Shown: positions 1 through 4,942, counted from the stretch's first letter. The stretch: 5,044 bases of DNA from Nitriliruptoraceae bacterium (GCA_007123425.1 SKLC01000305.1:1-5044), one strand, 5' to 3'. Made by a program: numbers and translations. Notes: generated by a model from the letters alone, not told the origin.

Positions 1-11
1 GGGCCGGGCGG

Positions 12-422
12 TCAGCCCTTTGGATCGAGGCCGGCCTGCCGGACGGTCGCGCCGAGGCAGAGGTCCTCGACGAAGCCGACGCCGTTGTCCTGGGCGATCC
101 GGCGCGCCTCGGCCGAGGTGATGCCCTGCTGCAGCCACACGGTGCCCGCACCCGCCGCGACGGCCTCGCGGGCGACGTCAGGGGCGTGCTCCGGCCGCCG
201 GAAGACGTCGACGATGTCGATGGGGGCCTCGACCTCGGCGAGGGAGCCCACGGCCGGCACACCCAGGACCTCATCGGCCTCTGGGTTCACCGGCACGACG
301 TCGTACCCGGCGTCGCGCAGCACCCGGAAGACCTCGTTGCTGGGCTTGTCCGGGTCGTCGGACGCGCCGACGACCGCGATCCGGCGTGCGCTGGAGATCA
401 GGTCGCTGATGAGGTCCGCCAC
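12..422 (-). CDS. CoA-binding protein, YccU family (Rossmann fold)
   Basis: Small cytosolic protein of 136 residues, close to the usual length of about 135-140 for the stand-alone CoA-binding (CoA_binding_2/YccU) family. The N-terminal part carries the Rossmann signature IAVVGASDDPDKPSNEV (about residues 15-31). It is followed by GYDVVPVNP (39-47), GVPAVGSLAEV (54-64), the DVFRRPEH segment (72-79), VWLQQG (95-100) and the C-terminal VEDLCLGA (118-125), all in the family's order. The family binds CoA or acyl-CoA but has no agreed enzymatic role, so none is assigned. I chose the GTG start at 422 because AGGAG sits five bases upstream and homology begins right after it; the reading frame stays open upstream without any recognisable domain. 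The gene diverges from the ferredoxin gene. Confidence 0.9.
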   Translation of the reverse strand: MADLISDLISSARRIAVVGASDDPDKPSNEVFRVLRDAGYDVVPVNPEADEVLGVPAVGSLAEVEAPIDIVDVFRRPEHAPDVAREAVAAGAGTVWLQQGITSAEARRIAQDNGVGFVEDLCLGATVRQAGLDPKG

Positions 423-427
423 GCGTG

Positions 428-432
428 CTCCT
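428..432 (-). promoter_or_regulatory. Ribosome binding site of the CoA-binding protein gene
   Basis: AGGAG on the minus strand, five bases before the GTG at 422. It decides the start in favour of this GTG over longer readings of the open frame. Confidence 0.75.
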
Positions 433-451
433 GGTGTCGGTGGGTGCGACC

Positions 452-457
452 ACCGTA
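452..457 (-). promoter_or_regulatory. Possible -10 element of the CoA-binding protein gene
   Basis: TACGGT on the minus strand fits the actinobacterial TAnnnT -10 pattern and lies about 30 bases before the GTG start. No convincing -35 hexamer is visible 16-18 bases upstream, so this is tentative. Confidence 0.35.
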
Positions 458-486
458 GGGCGGTCGCCCGGGACGACGCCGGCGGG

Positions 487-498
487 GCCCGATCGGGC
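487..498. repeat. 12-bp palindrome GCCCGATCGGGC in the divergent intergenic region
   Basis: A perfect 12-base palindrome between the divergent CoA-binding and ferredoxin genes, upstream of the possible minus-strand -10. It could be an operator for a dimeric regulator. In DNA this GC-rich, chance palindromes are common. Confidence 0.3.
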
Positions 499-547
499 GA
501 CGGGCACCATTCGGCCCTCGGGGCAGGGGCGCTCGTTCGTGCAGGTG

Positions 548-560
548 GTCGGATGCCGAC
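548..560. repeat. Inverted repeat GTCGG-ATG-CCGAC upstream of the ferredoxin gene
   Basis: A perfect 5-3-5 inverted repeat located where the -35 region would lie for the TACGGT -10 at 567-572. Its position would suit repressor or activator binding. No known operator is recognised. Confidence 0.3.
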
Positions 561-566
561 GTCCGC

Positions 567-572
567 TACGGT
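567..572 (+). promoter_or_regulatory. Possible -10 element of the ferredoxin gene
   Basis: TACGGT within GCTACGGTCC, the same hexamer seen on the opposite strand at 457-452. It lies 42 bases before the ATG at 615. The -35 region is a poor match to TTGACA, so expression may need an activator or another sigma factor. Confidence 0.4.
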
Positions 573-603
573 CCACGGCCGAGAGCCGAGACGATCGTCG
601 GTC

Positions 604-609
604 GGGAGG
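604..609 (+). promoter_or_regulatory. Ribosome binding site of the ferredoxin gene
   Basis: GGGAGG ends five bases before the ATG at 615 and fixes that start. Confidence 0.8.
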
Positions 610-614
610 CAGCC

Positions 615-1004
615 ATGGCCCGCGTCGGGATGCCACGCAAGTGGGTGTTCGTCTGCATCAACGAGCGTCCGCAGGAGCACCCCCGCCCCTCATGCATCCG
701 CAGGGGCTCGGCGAACCTCTTCGAGGCCCTGCGGGAGGAGACCGGCCGGCAGGGCCTGGTCGACGTCAAGGTCGTGGCCTCGGGATGCCTCGAGCCCTGC
801 ATGGTGGGGCCCTCGATCTACGTCGCCCCCGACGACGTCTGGTACGGGGGCGTGACCGTCGAGGACGTCCCGCAGCTGGTCAGCGAGCATCTCGCCGACG
901 ACCGCCCGGTGGAGTTCCTGCGCATCGGCCGCGAGGAGTTCGAGCTCTCGCCGCTGGAGGGCCGCAGCGACCTGCCCCCCGGCCACATCCCGCCCGCCCA
1001 GTAG
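615..1004 (+). CDS. (2Fe-2S) ferredoxin domain protein, thioredoxin-like fold
   Basis: A 129-residue cytosolic protein of the thioredoxin-like [2Fe-2S] ferredoxin family. The domain opens with KWVFVCINERP (residues 9-19). Exactly four cysteines are present: C14 and C27 in the N-terminal loop, and C58 and C62 in SGCLEPCMVGP (56-66). This C-x12-C ... C-x3-C spacing is the expected ligand set for one [2Fe-2S] cluster. The strand-helix pattern IYVAPDDVWYGGVTVEDVPQ (68-87) is also typical. The C-terminal tail after about residue 100 is proline-rich and probably disordered. Family members are low-potential electron carriers, but the partner cannot be read here because no reductase or oxygenase gene is adjacent. 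The HPPD downstream does not need a ferredoxin. The start at 615 is supported by GGGAGG five bases upstream. Confidence 0.88.
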   Translation: MARVGMPRKWVFVCINERPQEHPRPSCIRRGSANLFEALREETGRQGLVDVKVVASGCLEPCMVGPSIYVAPDDVWYGGVTVEDVPQLVSEHLADDRPVEFLRIGREEFELSPLEGRSDLPPGHIPPAQ

Positions 1005-1238
1005 GACGCGGTCTGGGCGGCACAGGCGTCCGGCCACCGTGACGCGGTGTGGACCCACCGCACCCCGGCCCCCCGCGGTCGGGCAGCGATCGACCCGTCC
1101 CGCCCGGTCGGACGGTGCCGCAGCCCGGAGGCCGACCACGACCCTGGTTCCCTTGCCTGCAGATGGCGCTCCTCGGGCTCGCACGGCGTCAACGCGCCGG
1201 TGGCCGCCGTCTCCCCCGGCAAGGACATCGACCTCGTG
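1005..1238. other. Intergenic gap between the ferredoxin and HPPD genes
   Basis: About 234 bases with no recognised gene. There is a short hairpin (CACCG/CGGTG, 1035-1039 with 1045-1049, 5-base loop) without a T-run. No TAnnnT -10 element can be found because the stretch has almost no TA steps. The HPPD frame is open through the whole gap, but the peptide it would encode before residue 1239 resembles nothing I recognise. Confidence 0.5.
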
Positions 1239-2330
1239 ATGGCTTCGGACCCGCTGCCGCTCCGCGGCTACGACTTCGTCGAGCTGTGGGTCGGCAATGC
1301 CAAGCAGGCCGCCCATTACTACCGCACGGCCTTCGGGTTCCACCCGGTGGCCTACGCGGGCCCCGAGACGGGGGTGCGCGACCGCGTCTCGTACGTGCTC
1401 GAGCAGGACCGGATCCGCTTCGTGCTCACCAGCGGCCTCGATCCCGATCACGAGGTCGTGCGCCACCAGGCGCGCCACGGCGACGGGATCCGCGACGTCG
1501 CCTTCGCGGTCCCCGACGCCACCACCGCCTTCGAGCAGGCCGTACAGCGCGGCGCCAAGCCCCACCAGGCGCCGACGCGGCGCCGCGACGAGCACGGCGA
1601 GGTGGTGCTCGCGACCATCGAGGCCTACGGCGACACCGTGCACACCTTCGTCGAGCGCGAGCGCTACGACGGCGTGCACCTGCCGGGCTTTGCGCCCGCG
1701 CAGGCCCCTGCCTCGCAGCCCGTGGGCCTGCGCACGATCGACCACGTGGTCGGCAACGTCCACCCGGGCGGCATGGAGGCCTGGACCTCCTTCTACGAGC
1801 GGGTGCTCGGGCTGTCGCAGTTCCGCCACTTCACCGAGGAGGAGATCGCGACCGCCGACACCTCGCTGATGTCGAAGGTGCTCGTCGACCGCCGCGGCGA
1901 GGTGAAGCTGCCGATCAACGAGCCCGGCGAGGGGCCCAAGCGCTCCCAGATCGCCGAGTTCCTCGAGGCGTACGACGGCGCAGGCGTCCAGCATCTCGCG
2001 CTGGCCACCGACGACATCATCGGCACGGTCCGAGCGATGCGCGAGCGCGGCGTGGGCTTCCTCGACGTGCCGGCCGAGTACTACGAGCAGCTGCCGCAGC
2101 GCGTCGGCGACGTCGACGAGCCGTGGGACGACCTCGCGGAGCTGGGGATCCTCGTCGACCGTGACGACGAGGGCTATCTGCTCCAGATCTTCACCGAGCC
2201 GGTCCAGGACCGCCCCACGGTCTTCTACGAGATCATCCAGCGCGAGGGCGCGACCGGGTTCGGGCTGGGCAACTTCAAGGCGCTGTTCGAGGCGATCGAG
2301 CGCGCGCAGGCCCGTCGCGGCAACCTCTGA
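1239..2330 (+). CDS. hppD: 4-hydroxyphenylpyruvate dioxygenase
   Basis: Cytosolic Fe(II) enzyme that converts 4-hydroxyphenylpyruvate and O2 to homogentisate and CO2 in tyrosine catabolism. From the ATG at 1239 it has 363 residues; the family is usually about 360-385. The N-terminal vicinal-oxygen-chelate domain begins with the diagnostic VGNAKQAAHYYRTAFGF (18-34), followed by GPETG (41-45). The catalytic C-terminal domain holds the metal ligands H169 (TIDHVVGNV), H252 (VQHLALAT) and E331 (FYEIIQREG). These are offset by a constant 18 from the ligands of the Streptomyces avermitilis enzyme as I remember them (187, 270, 349). KLPINEP (223-229), the FTEPVQDRPT segment (318-327) and GFGLGNFKALFEAIE (340-354) are also conserved. 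The start is uncertain: GTG 1236 abuts the ATG, AAGGA (1221-1225) lies 10 and 13 bases upstream of them, and GTG 1200 is possible. No hmgA or other tyrosine-pathway gene is in view. Confidence 0.96.
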   Translation: MASDPLPLRGYDFVELWVGNAKQAAHYYRTAFGFHPVAYAGPETGVRDRVSYVLEQDRIRFVLTSGLDPDHEVVRHQARHGDGIRDVAFAVPDATTAFEQAVQRGAKPHQAPTRRRDEHGEVVLATIEAYGDTVHTFVERERYDGVHLPGFAPAQAPASQPVGLRTIDHVVGNVHPGGMEAWTSFYERVLGLSQFRHFTEEEIATADTSLMSKVLVDRRGEVKLPINEPGEGPKRSQIAEFLEAYDGAGVQHLALATDDIIGTVRAMRERGVGFLDVPAEYYEQLPQRVGDVDEPWDDLAELGILVDRDDEGYLLQIFTEPVQDRPTVFYEIIQREGATGFGLGNFKALFEAIERAQARRGNL

Positions 2331-2374
2331 CGGGCCTCGCCGCGCCGGGGCACCCGCCGCTGCCGGACGGCGGC

Positions 2375-2380
2375 TAGCCT
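2375..2380 (+). promoter_or_regulatory. Possible -10 element of the deaminase gene
   Basis: TAGCCT in GGCTAGCCTGCC fits TAnnnT and lies 75 bases before the GTG at 2455, in the 124-base gap after HPPD. The -35 region has no good match, so independent transcription of the deaminase is only suggested. Confidence 0.35.
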
Positions 2381-2442
2381 GCCTGCGCAGCGTGGTCCCC
2401 GCGGCACCAGCCGCCTTCCCCGGGACGTCGAGGCTCGACGAC

Positions 2443-2448
2443 GAGGAG
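2443..2448 (+). promoter_or_regulatory. Ribosome binding site of the deaminase gene
   Basis: GAGGAG ends six bases before the GTG at 2455. It decides for this start against the longer open frame, which begins inside the HPPD gene. Confidence 0.8.
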
Positions 2449-2454
2449 CACCTC

Positions 2455-2931
2455 GTGCAGCGACGCTCGTGGGACGAGTACTTCCTGGAGCTGGCCCGGA
2501 CGACCTCCACCCGCGCGACCTGCAGCCGGCGCCATCACGGGGCGGTGCTGGTCCAGGGCCGGCGGATCGTGGCCACCGGCTACAACGGCGGCCCGGCCGG
2601 CTATCCGCACTGTGACGAGGGCGCCTGCCCTCGCGCCACCTCGGATGCGCCGCAGGGCCACGACTACGGCGAGTGCATCGCGATCCATGCGGAGGCCAAC
2701 GCGCTGCTGTTCTCCTCGCCCGAGGAGCGGCAGGGCGCCTCGCTGTACTGCACCGGCGCACCCTGCTTCGGCTGCGCGAAGCTGATCGCCAACAGCGGGG
2801 TCGGCGAGGTGGTCGCGCTCAGCGGCCGCTACGAGGGCTGGGACCACGTGCGCGACTTCCTGCGGGAATGCGGCGTGCGCGTCCGGCTCCTCGACGGCCT
2901 CGAGGGCGTGCCGTCGCTGCAGTTGGACTGA
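2455..2931 (+). CDS. dCMP deaminase / cytidine-deaminase-fold zinc hydrolase
   Basis: A 158-residue zinc hydrolase of the deoxycytidylate deaminase (ComEB-like) branch. It probably converts dCMP to dUMP, the precursor for thymidylate synthesis. The order of motifs is typical: SWDEYFLELARTTSTRATC (5-23), RHHGAVLVQGRRIVATGYNGGP (26-47), the catalytic H78-A-E80 (H78 as zinc ligand, E80 as proton shuttle) and P-C104-F-G-C107, which supplies the other two zinc ligands. An insert at residues 50-74 has H52, C53, C58, H69 and C74, as expected for dCMP deaminases, some of which carry a second structural zinc there. The GTG start has GAGGAG six bases upstream. The gene lies 124 bases after HPPD on the same strand with no evident functional link. 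Blasticidin-type or other cytidine deaminases share the fold, but the ATGYNGGP and C-rich insert favour the dCMP branch. Confidence 0.88.
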   Translation: MQRRSWDEYFLELARTTSTRATCSRRHHGAVLVQGRRIVATGYNGGPAGYPHCDEGACPRATSDAPQGHDYGECIAIHAEANALLFSSPEERQGASLYCTGAPCFGCAKLIANSGVGEVVALSGRYEGWDHVRDFLRECGVRVRLLDGLEGVPSLQLD

Positions 2932-2950
2932 CGGCCCGTCTCCGAGCTGT

Positions 2951-2974
2951 GGGCTGCCGCGGGTCCCCGCGCCC
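2951..2974 (+). terminator. Possible hairpin terminator after the deaminase gene
   Basis: CGCGG (2958-2962) pairs with CCGCG (2967-2971) around GTCC, and outer GGG/CCC (2951-2953 with 2972-2974) can close below a bulge. It lies 20 bases after the deaminase stop codon. There is no T-run, as often in actinomycetes, so the call rests on position and stem strength. Confidence 0.35.
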
Positions 2975-3003
2975 GCCTGGGGCGGTGGCGTGGCTCCCGT
3001 GGC

Positions 3004-3016
3004 ACCGCACTGCGGT
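3004..3016. repeat. Short inverted repeat ACCGC-ACT-GCGGT
   Basis: Perfect inverted repeat in the gap downstream of the deaminase. It can form a 5-bp stem with a 3-base loop. It may add to transcription termination; no specific role is supported. Confidence 0.3.
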
Positions 3017-3026
3017 CGGGCGCGGC

Positions 3027-3053
3027 CCGGCCGACTCCGCAGCTTCCGGCCGG
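3027..3053. repeat. Inverted repeat CCGGCCG / CGGCCGG
   Basis: A perfect 7-bp stem (3027-3033 with 3047-3053) around a 13-base loop, between the deaminase gene and the strong hairpin at 3076. It could serve as a terminator for either direction. Unlike the hairpins further right, its loop has no pyrimidine-rich motif on the minus strand. Confidence 0.35.
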
Positions 3054-3075
3054 ACGGGTCGTCCCTGCACACGAA

Positions 3076-3107
3076 GACGCCCCCCGGGGGAGAGACCGGG
3101 GGGCGTC
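3076..3107 (-). terminator. Strong 12-bp hairpin, probable terminator of the minus-strand RNA
   Basis: Arms GACGCCCCCCGG and CCGGGGGGCGTC pair perfectly around an 8-base loop (TCTCTCCC on the minus strand). Read leftward, the stem is followed by TTCGTGTG, a weakly T-rich tail. Read rightward, it is followed by G-rich sequence. It may also stop read-through from the deaminase gene. Confidence 0.6.
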
Positions 3108-3352
3108 GGGAGCTCGGGGGTCTCGTCGGGCCCGGGATGCGCTGTTTGGGAGAGAGCATCCGGGCGGTGGGAGCCGCCTGGGGGGAGAGGGAGCTGGGCC
3201 CGATTCCACCCGAGCGTGCGCGGGAGCGATGGGAGAGGGAGAGCCTCCCGCGCAAGTCTTTGGTTGTGTCGGTGACCCGCGGCGGCCGGTAGAGGAGCAC
3301 CGGTCCGGATCCGCGTCGAACGTCACCGTCGCGGGGAGCCGGGTGGGAGAGA
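3088..3352. repeat. Dispersed repeats of GGGAGAG(A/G), five copies
   Basis: GGGAGAG occurs at 3088, 3148, 3183, 3231 and 3345 on the plus strand, and AGAGGAG at 3291. The copies at 3088, 3148, 3231 and 3345 and the AGAGGAG variant each lie in the loop of an inverted repeat. The copy at 3183 is in an unpaired stretch. Spacing is irregular (60, 35, 48 and 114 bases), so this is not a tandem repeat; the arms of each hairpin differ while the loop motif is kept. Confidence 0.7.
3217..3269 (+). terminator. Possible plus-strand terminator hairpin with T-rich tail
   Basis: The 10-bp stem TGCGCGGGAG/CTCCCGCGCA (3217-3226 with 3245-3254) is followed rightward by AAGTCTTTGGTTGTGT, a moderately T-rich tail. 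It may end plus-strand transcription coming from the deaminase gene before the MocR promoter. The same hairpin is stem 3 of the proposed minus-strand RNA, so the two roles overlap. Confidence 0.35.
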
Positions 3353-3354
3353 CC

Positions 3355-3384
3355 CTGACGTTCCCTGCGTGTGAGAGGTACTGT
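3355..3384 (+). promoter_or_regulatory. Predicted sigma-70-type promoter of the MocR gene
   Basis: CTGACG (3355-3360), an 18-base spacer and TACTGT (3379-3384) give a good match to TTGACA...TAnnnT. Transcription would start near 3391, leaving a 5' leader of about 46 bases before the TTG start. The -10 overlaps that of the minus-strand promoter. Confidence 0.5.
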
Positions 3385-3408
3385 ACGGGACGGTTGGACC
3401 GCTTGCAA
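3380..3408 (-). promoter_or_regulatory. Predicted sigma-70-type promoter of the minus-strand RNA
   Basis: On the minus strand TTGCAA (3408-3403), a spacer of exactly 17 bases and TACAGT (3385-3380) match the housekeeping consensus better than any other site in the window. No convincing protein gene lies downstream on that strand, which supports a non-coding transcript. A TTGGAC box lies in the spacer. Confidence 0.55.
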
Positions 3409-3450
3409 ACCTAAGCACACCAAAATTGGATAGGTATTGGACGATCCAAT
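3394..3450. promoter_or_regulatory. Predicted MocR operator: repeated ATTGGA(T/C) boxes
   Basis: GTTGGAC at 3393-3399, ATTGGAT at 3425-3431 and ATTGGAC at 3436-3442 are direct repeats. ATCCAAT at 3444-3450 is the same box inverted. Start-to-start spacings of 32 and 11 bases are about three turns and one turn of the helix, so the boxes face the same side. MocR/GabR/PdxR regulators are known to bind combinations of direct and inverted short boxes next to their own genes. The first box sits in the spacer of the minus-strand promoter and just after the predicted MocR transcript start. Confidence 0.55.
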
Positions 3451-4921
3451 CCGTGAGACTGGCCCGCATCTGGCGGAGCTCCTCGACCTCGAGGGCGAGG
3501 GACCGCTCTACCGCCGGATCTCCGACGCCCTGCGCCGCGCGGTGGACCGGGGCGAGATCCCCCTGGGCACGGTCCTGCCGCCCGAGCGCACGCTGGCAAC
3601 GGCGCTGTCGGTCAGCCGGGCCACGGTCGTGACCGCCTACGAGCGGCTCAAGGCCGACGGGTGGCTCGAGAGCCGCCAGGGGTCGGGCACCTGGGTCCGC
3701 CGGCCAGACGCGGGCGCCTCGGAGTCGGATGCGGCCTCGACCTCCCGCCTCTACATCACCGACCGCGCGGAGACCCCCACGCCCGCGCCGGTGCGCGCGG
3801 AGGACGACATCGTCGACCTCTCGGTTGCGGCGGTGATGGGTACGCCGACCGTGGTCGACGTGCTCAGCTCGGTGTCCGCCGCCGACGCCGCCGCGCTGAC
3901 CACCCAGCACGGCTATGCCCCCGCGGGGCTGCGCGAGCTGCGGGAGCTCGTCGCCCGCCGCCTCGGCGAGCAGCAGGTGCCCACCGTCGAGGATCAGGTG
4001 GTCATCACCACCGGGGCGCAGCAGGCGATCTGGCTGATCGCCCGCCAGCACCTGCAGCCCGGCGACGCGGTCCTGGTCGAGAGCCCCACCTTCCCCGGTG
4101 CCCTCGACGCCTTCCGCGCCCTCGGGGCGCGGATGATCCCCGTGCCGCTGGACGAGCACGGGGTGCGCAGCGACCTGCTCGCCGATCTCGTCGAGCGGCT
4201 CCAGCCCCGGCTGCTCTACGTGACGCCCCACTTCCACAGCCCCACCGGCACGGTGCTGCCCGCCGAGCGCCGCAACGAGATCGCCGACCTCGCCGCCCGG
4301 TCGCGCCTGGCCGTGATCGAGGACCACACCCTGGCGCGCGTCGACCTGGACGAGGGCCCCACCCCGCCCCCGATCGCCGCGGCGGCGCCCCAGGCGCCGA
4401 TCCACACGGTGGGCTCGACCGCCAAGCTCTTCTGGGCGGGGCTGCGCGTGGGATGGGTGCGCGTCCCCGAGCGCGAGGCGCTTCGGACCCTGGCCGCCAA
4501 GACGGTCAGCGACTTCGGGACCTCGATGATGACCCAGCTGCTCGCGCTGCGTCTGCTCGAGCGCACCGACGAGGTGGTCCGCGAGCGCCGAGCGGAGCTG
4601 GTCCCGCGGCGCGACCTGCTGTGCAGGCTGCTGCGCGAGCACCTGCCCGACTGGGGGTGGCGCACCCCCACCGGCGGCTTGTCGCTGTGGGTGGAGCTGC
4701 CGGAGGGCAATGCCGACGAGTTCGCCGAGATCGCGCGCCGACACGGCGTGGCGGTCGTGCCCGGCACCGCCCTCTCGGTCGACGAGGGCAACCGTCGCGG
4801 CCTGCGGGTGGTCTACGCCCGCCCCGAGGACGCGCTGACGGAGGGCGTGCGACGTCTGGCGACCGCCTGGCGCGCGTACGCCCCCACCCGCGAGCGCCCC
4901 GTCTCCCGCCTGCTGGTCTGA
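3437..4921 (+). CDS. MocR-family transcriptional regulator (GntR winged helix plus aminotransferase-like domain)
   Basis: A 494-residue DNA-binding regulator with a PLP-binding domain. The GntR-type winged helix spans about residues 23-88 (PLYRRISDALRRAVDRGEIP, LPPERTLATALSVSRATVV, GSGTWV). After a linker (about 89-125), a type I aminotransferase-like domain runs to the end: GYAPAGLRELRE (159-170), TTGAQQAI (191-198), YVTPHFHSPTG (261-271), IEDH with D296, GSTAKLFWAGLRVGW with the Schiff-base K330, and R457 (GLRVVYARP), the usual carboxylate-binding arginine. The effector is unknown. TTG is the only plausible start: an in-frame TAG lies at 3431-3433 and the next GTG (3542) would cut the winged helix. 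The ribosome binding site is poor (GGA at 3428-3430). The Asn of the usual NPTG is Ser, as is tolerated in MocR proteins. Autoregulation is likely from the boxes at the start. No pdxST, gab or tau target gene is visible, so the subfamily is not assigned. Confidence 0.92.
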   Translation: MDDPIRETGPHLAELLDLEGEGPLYRRISDALRRAVDRGEIPLGTVLPPERTLATALSVSRATVVTAYERLKADGWLESRQGSGTWVRRPDAGASESDAASTSRLYITDRAETPTPAPVRAEDDIVDLSVAAVMGTPTVVDVLSSVSAADAAALTTQHGYAPAGLRELRELVARRLGEQQVPTVEDQVVITTGAQQAIWLIARQHLQPGDAVLVESPTFPGALDAFRALGARMIPVPLDEHGVRSDLLADLVERLQPRLLYVTPHFHSPTGTVLPAERRNEIADLAARSRLAVIEDHTLARVDLDEGPTPPPIAAAAPQAPIHTVGSTAKLFWAGLRVGWVRVPEREALRTLAAKTVSDFGTSMMTQLLALRLLERTDEVVRERRAELVPRRDLLCRLLREHLPDWGWRTPTGGLSLWVELPEGNADEFAEIARRHGVAVVPGTALSVDEGNRRGLRVVYARPEDALTEGVRRLATAWRAYAPTRERPVSRLLV

Positions 4922-4942
4922 CGCGTCCCGGCCGGCCCTCGG

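Larger units (their letters stand above)
3070..3373 (-). ncRNA. Candidate multi-hairpin small RNA with repeated UCUCUCCC-type loops
   Basis: Inferred minus-strand RNA of about 300 nt, from a start near 3373 (seven bases after the TACAGT -10) to the strong hairpin at 3107-3076. Stem-loops in transcript order are as follows. (1) AACGUCA/UGACGUU (3362-3356 with 3325-3319) enclosing GGGU-CUCUCCC-ACCC. (2) CCGGU-GCUCCUCU-ACCGG (3303-3286). (3) UGCGCGGGAG/CUCCCGCGCA (3254-3217), with UCUCCCUCUCCC in an 18-base loop. (4) GGCGG-CUCCCA-CCGCC (3178-3163), preceded by a free CUCCCUCUCCCCCC. (5) A 10-bp stem with one bulged base (3165-3130) and UCUCUCCC in its loop; it competes with hairpin 4 for three bases. 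(6) GACGCCCCCCGG-UCUCUCCC-CCGGGGGGCGUC. The loops are complementary to GGGAGAGA-like ribosome binding sites, which suggests regulation by base pairing at translation starts. I recognise no named family. Transcription and strand are inferred. Confidence 0.5.

Noticed and set aside
1035..1049. Hairpin after the ferredoxin gene as a terminator
   Set aside because: The stem is only 5 bp and there is no T-run, too weak to annotate on its own.
690..2510. 606-codon open frame on the minus strand opposite the ferredoxin and HPPD genes
   Set aside because: It overlaps two confidently identified genes completely and its product has shadow-frame composition (rich in Arg, Ala, Gly, Val, Asp) without any domain.
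3088..3352. GGGAGAG repeats considered as a CRISPR or tandem-repeat array
   Set aside because: The shared unit is only 7-8 bases, spacing is irregular and there are no long identical repeats. The hairpin-loop context explains the pattern better.
3088..3352. GGGAGAG loops considered as CsrA/RsmA-binding sites on a plus-strand RNA
   Set aside because: CsrA is not typical of actinomycetes, and the better-supported promoter runs on the minus strand, where the loops become pyrimidine-rich.
3301..3360. Possible tRNA-like segment (TCGAAC near 3316)
   Set aside because: No T-loop consensus GGTTCGANNCC, no acceptor stem pairing and no anticodon arm can be assembled around it.
2374..3423. Long open frame on the minus strand across the deaminase gene and the gene-free region (349 codons)
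   Set aside because: Its left half is antisense to the clear deaminase gene. The translation has no recognisable domain, is low-complexity in Arg, Pro and Gly, and its start near 3423 has no ribosome binding site. Long open frames on the wrong strand are expected at this GC content.
3323..4744. 473-codon open frame on the minus strand opposite the MocR gene
   Set aside because: It is antisense to a complete, well-conserved MocR protein and shows no domain of its own.
4922..4942. CCGGCCGG palindrome between the MocR gene and the convergent membrane protein gene as a terminator
   Set aside because: The core is a contiguous palindrome with no room for a loop and no T-tail, so a functional hairpin is not supported.
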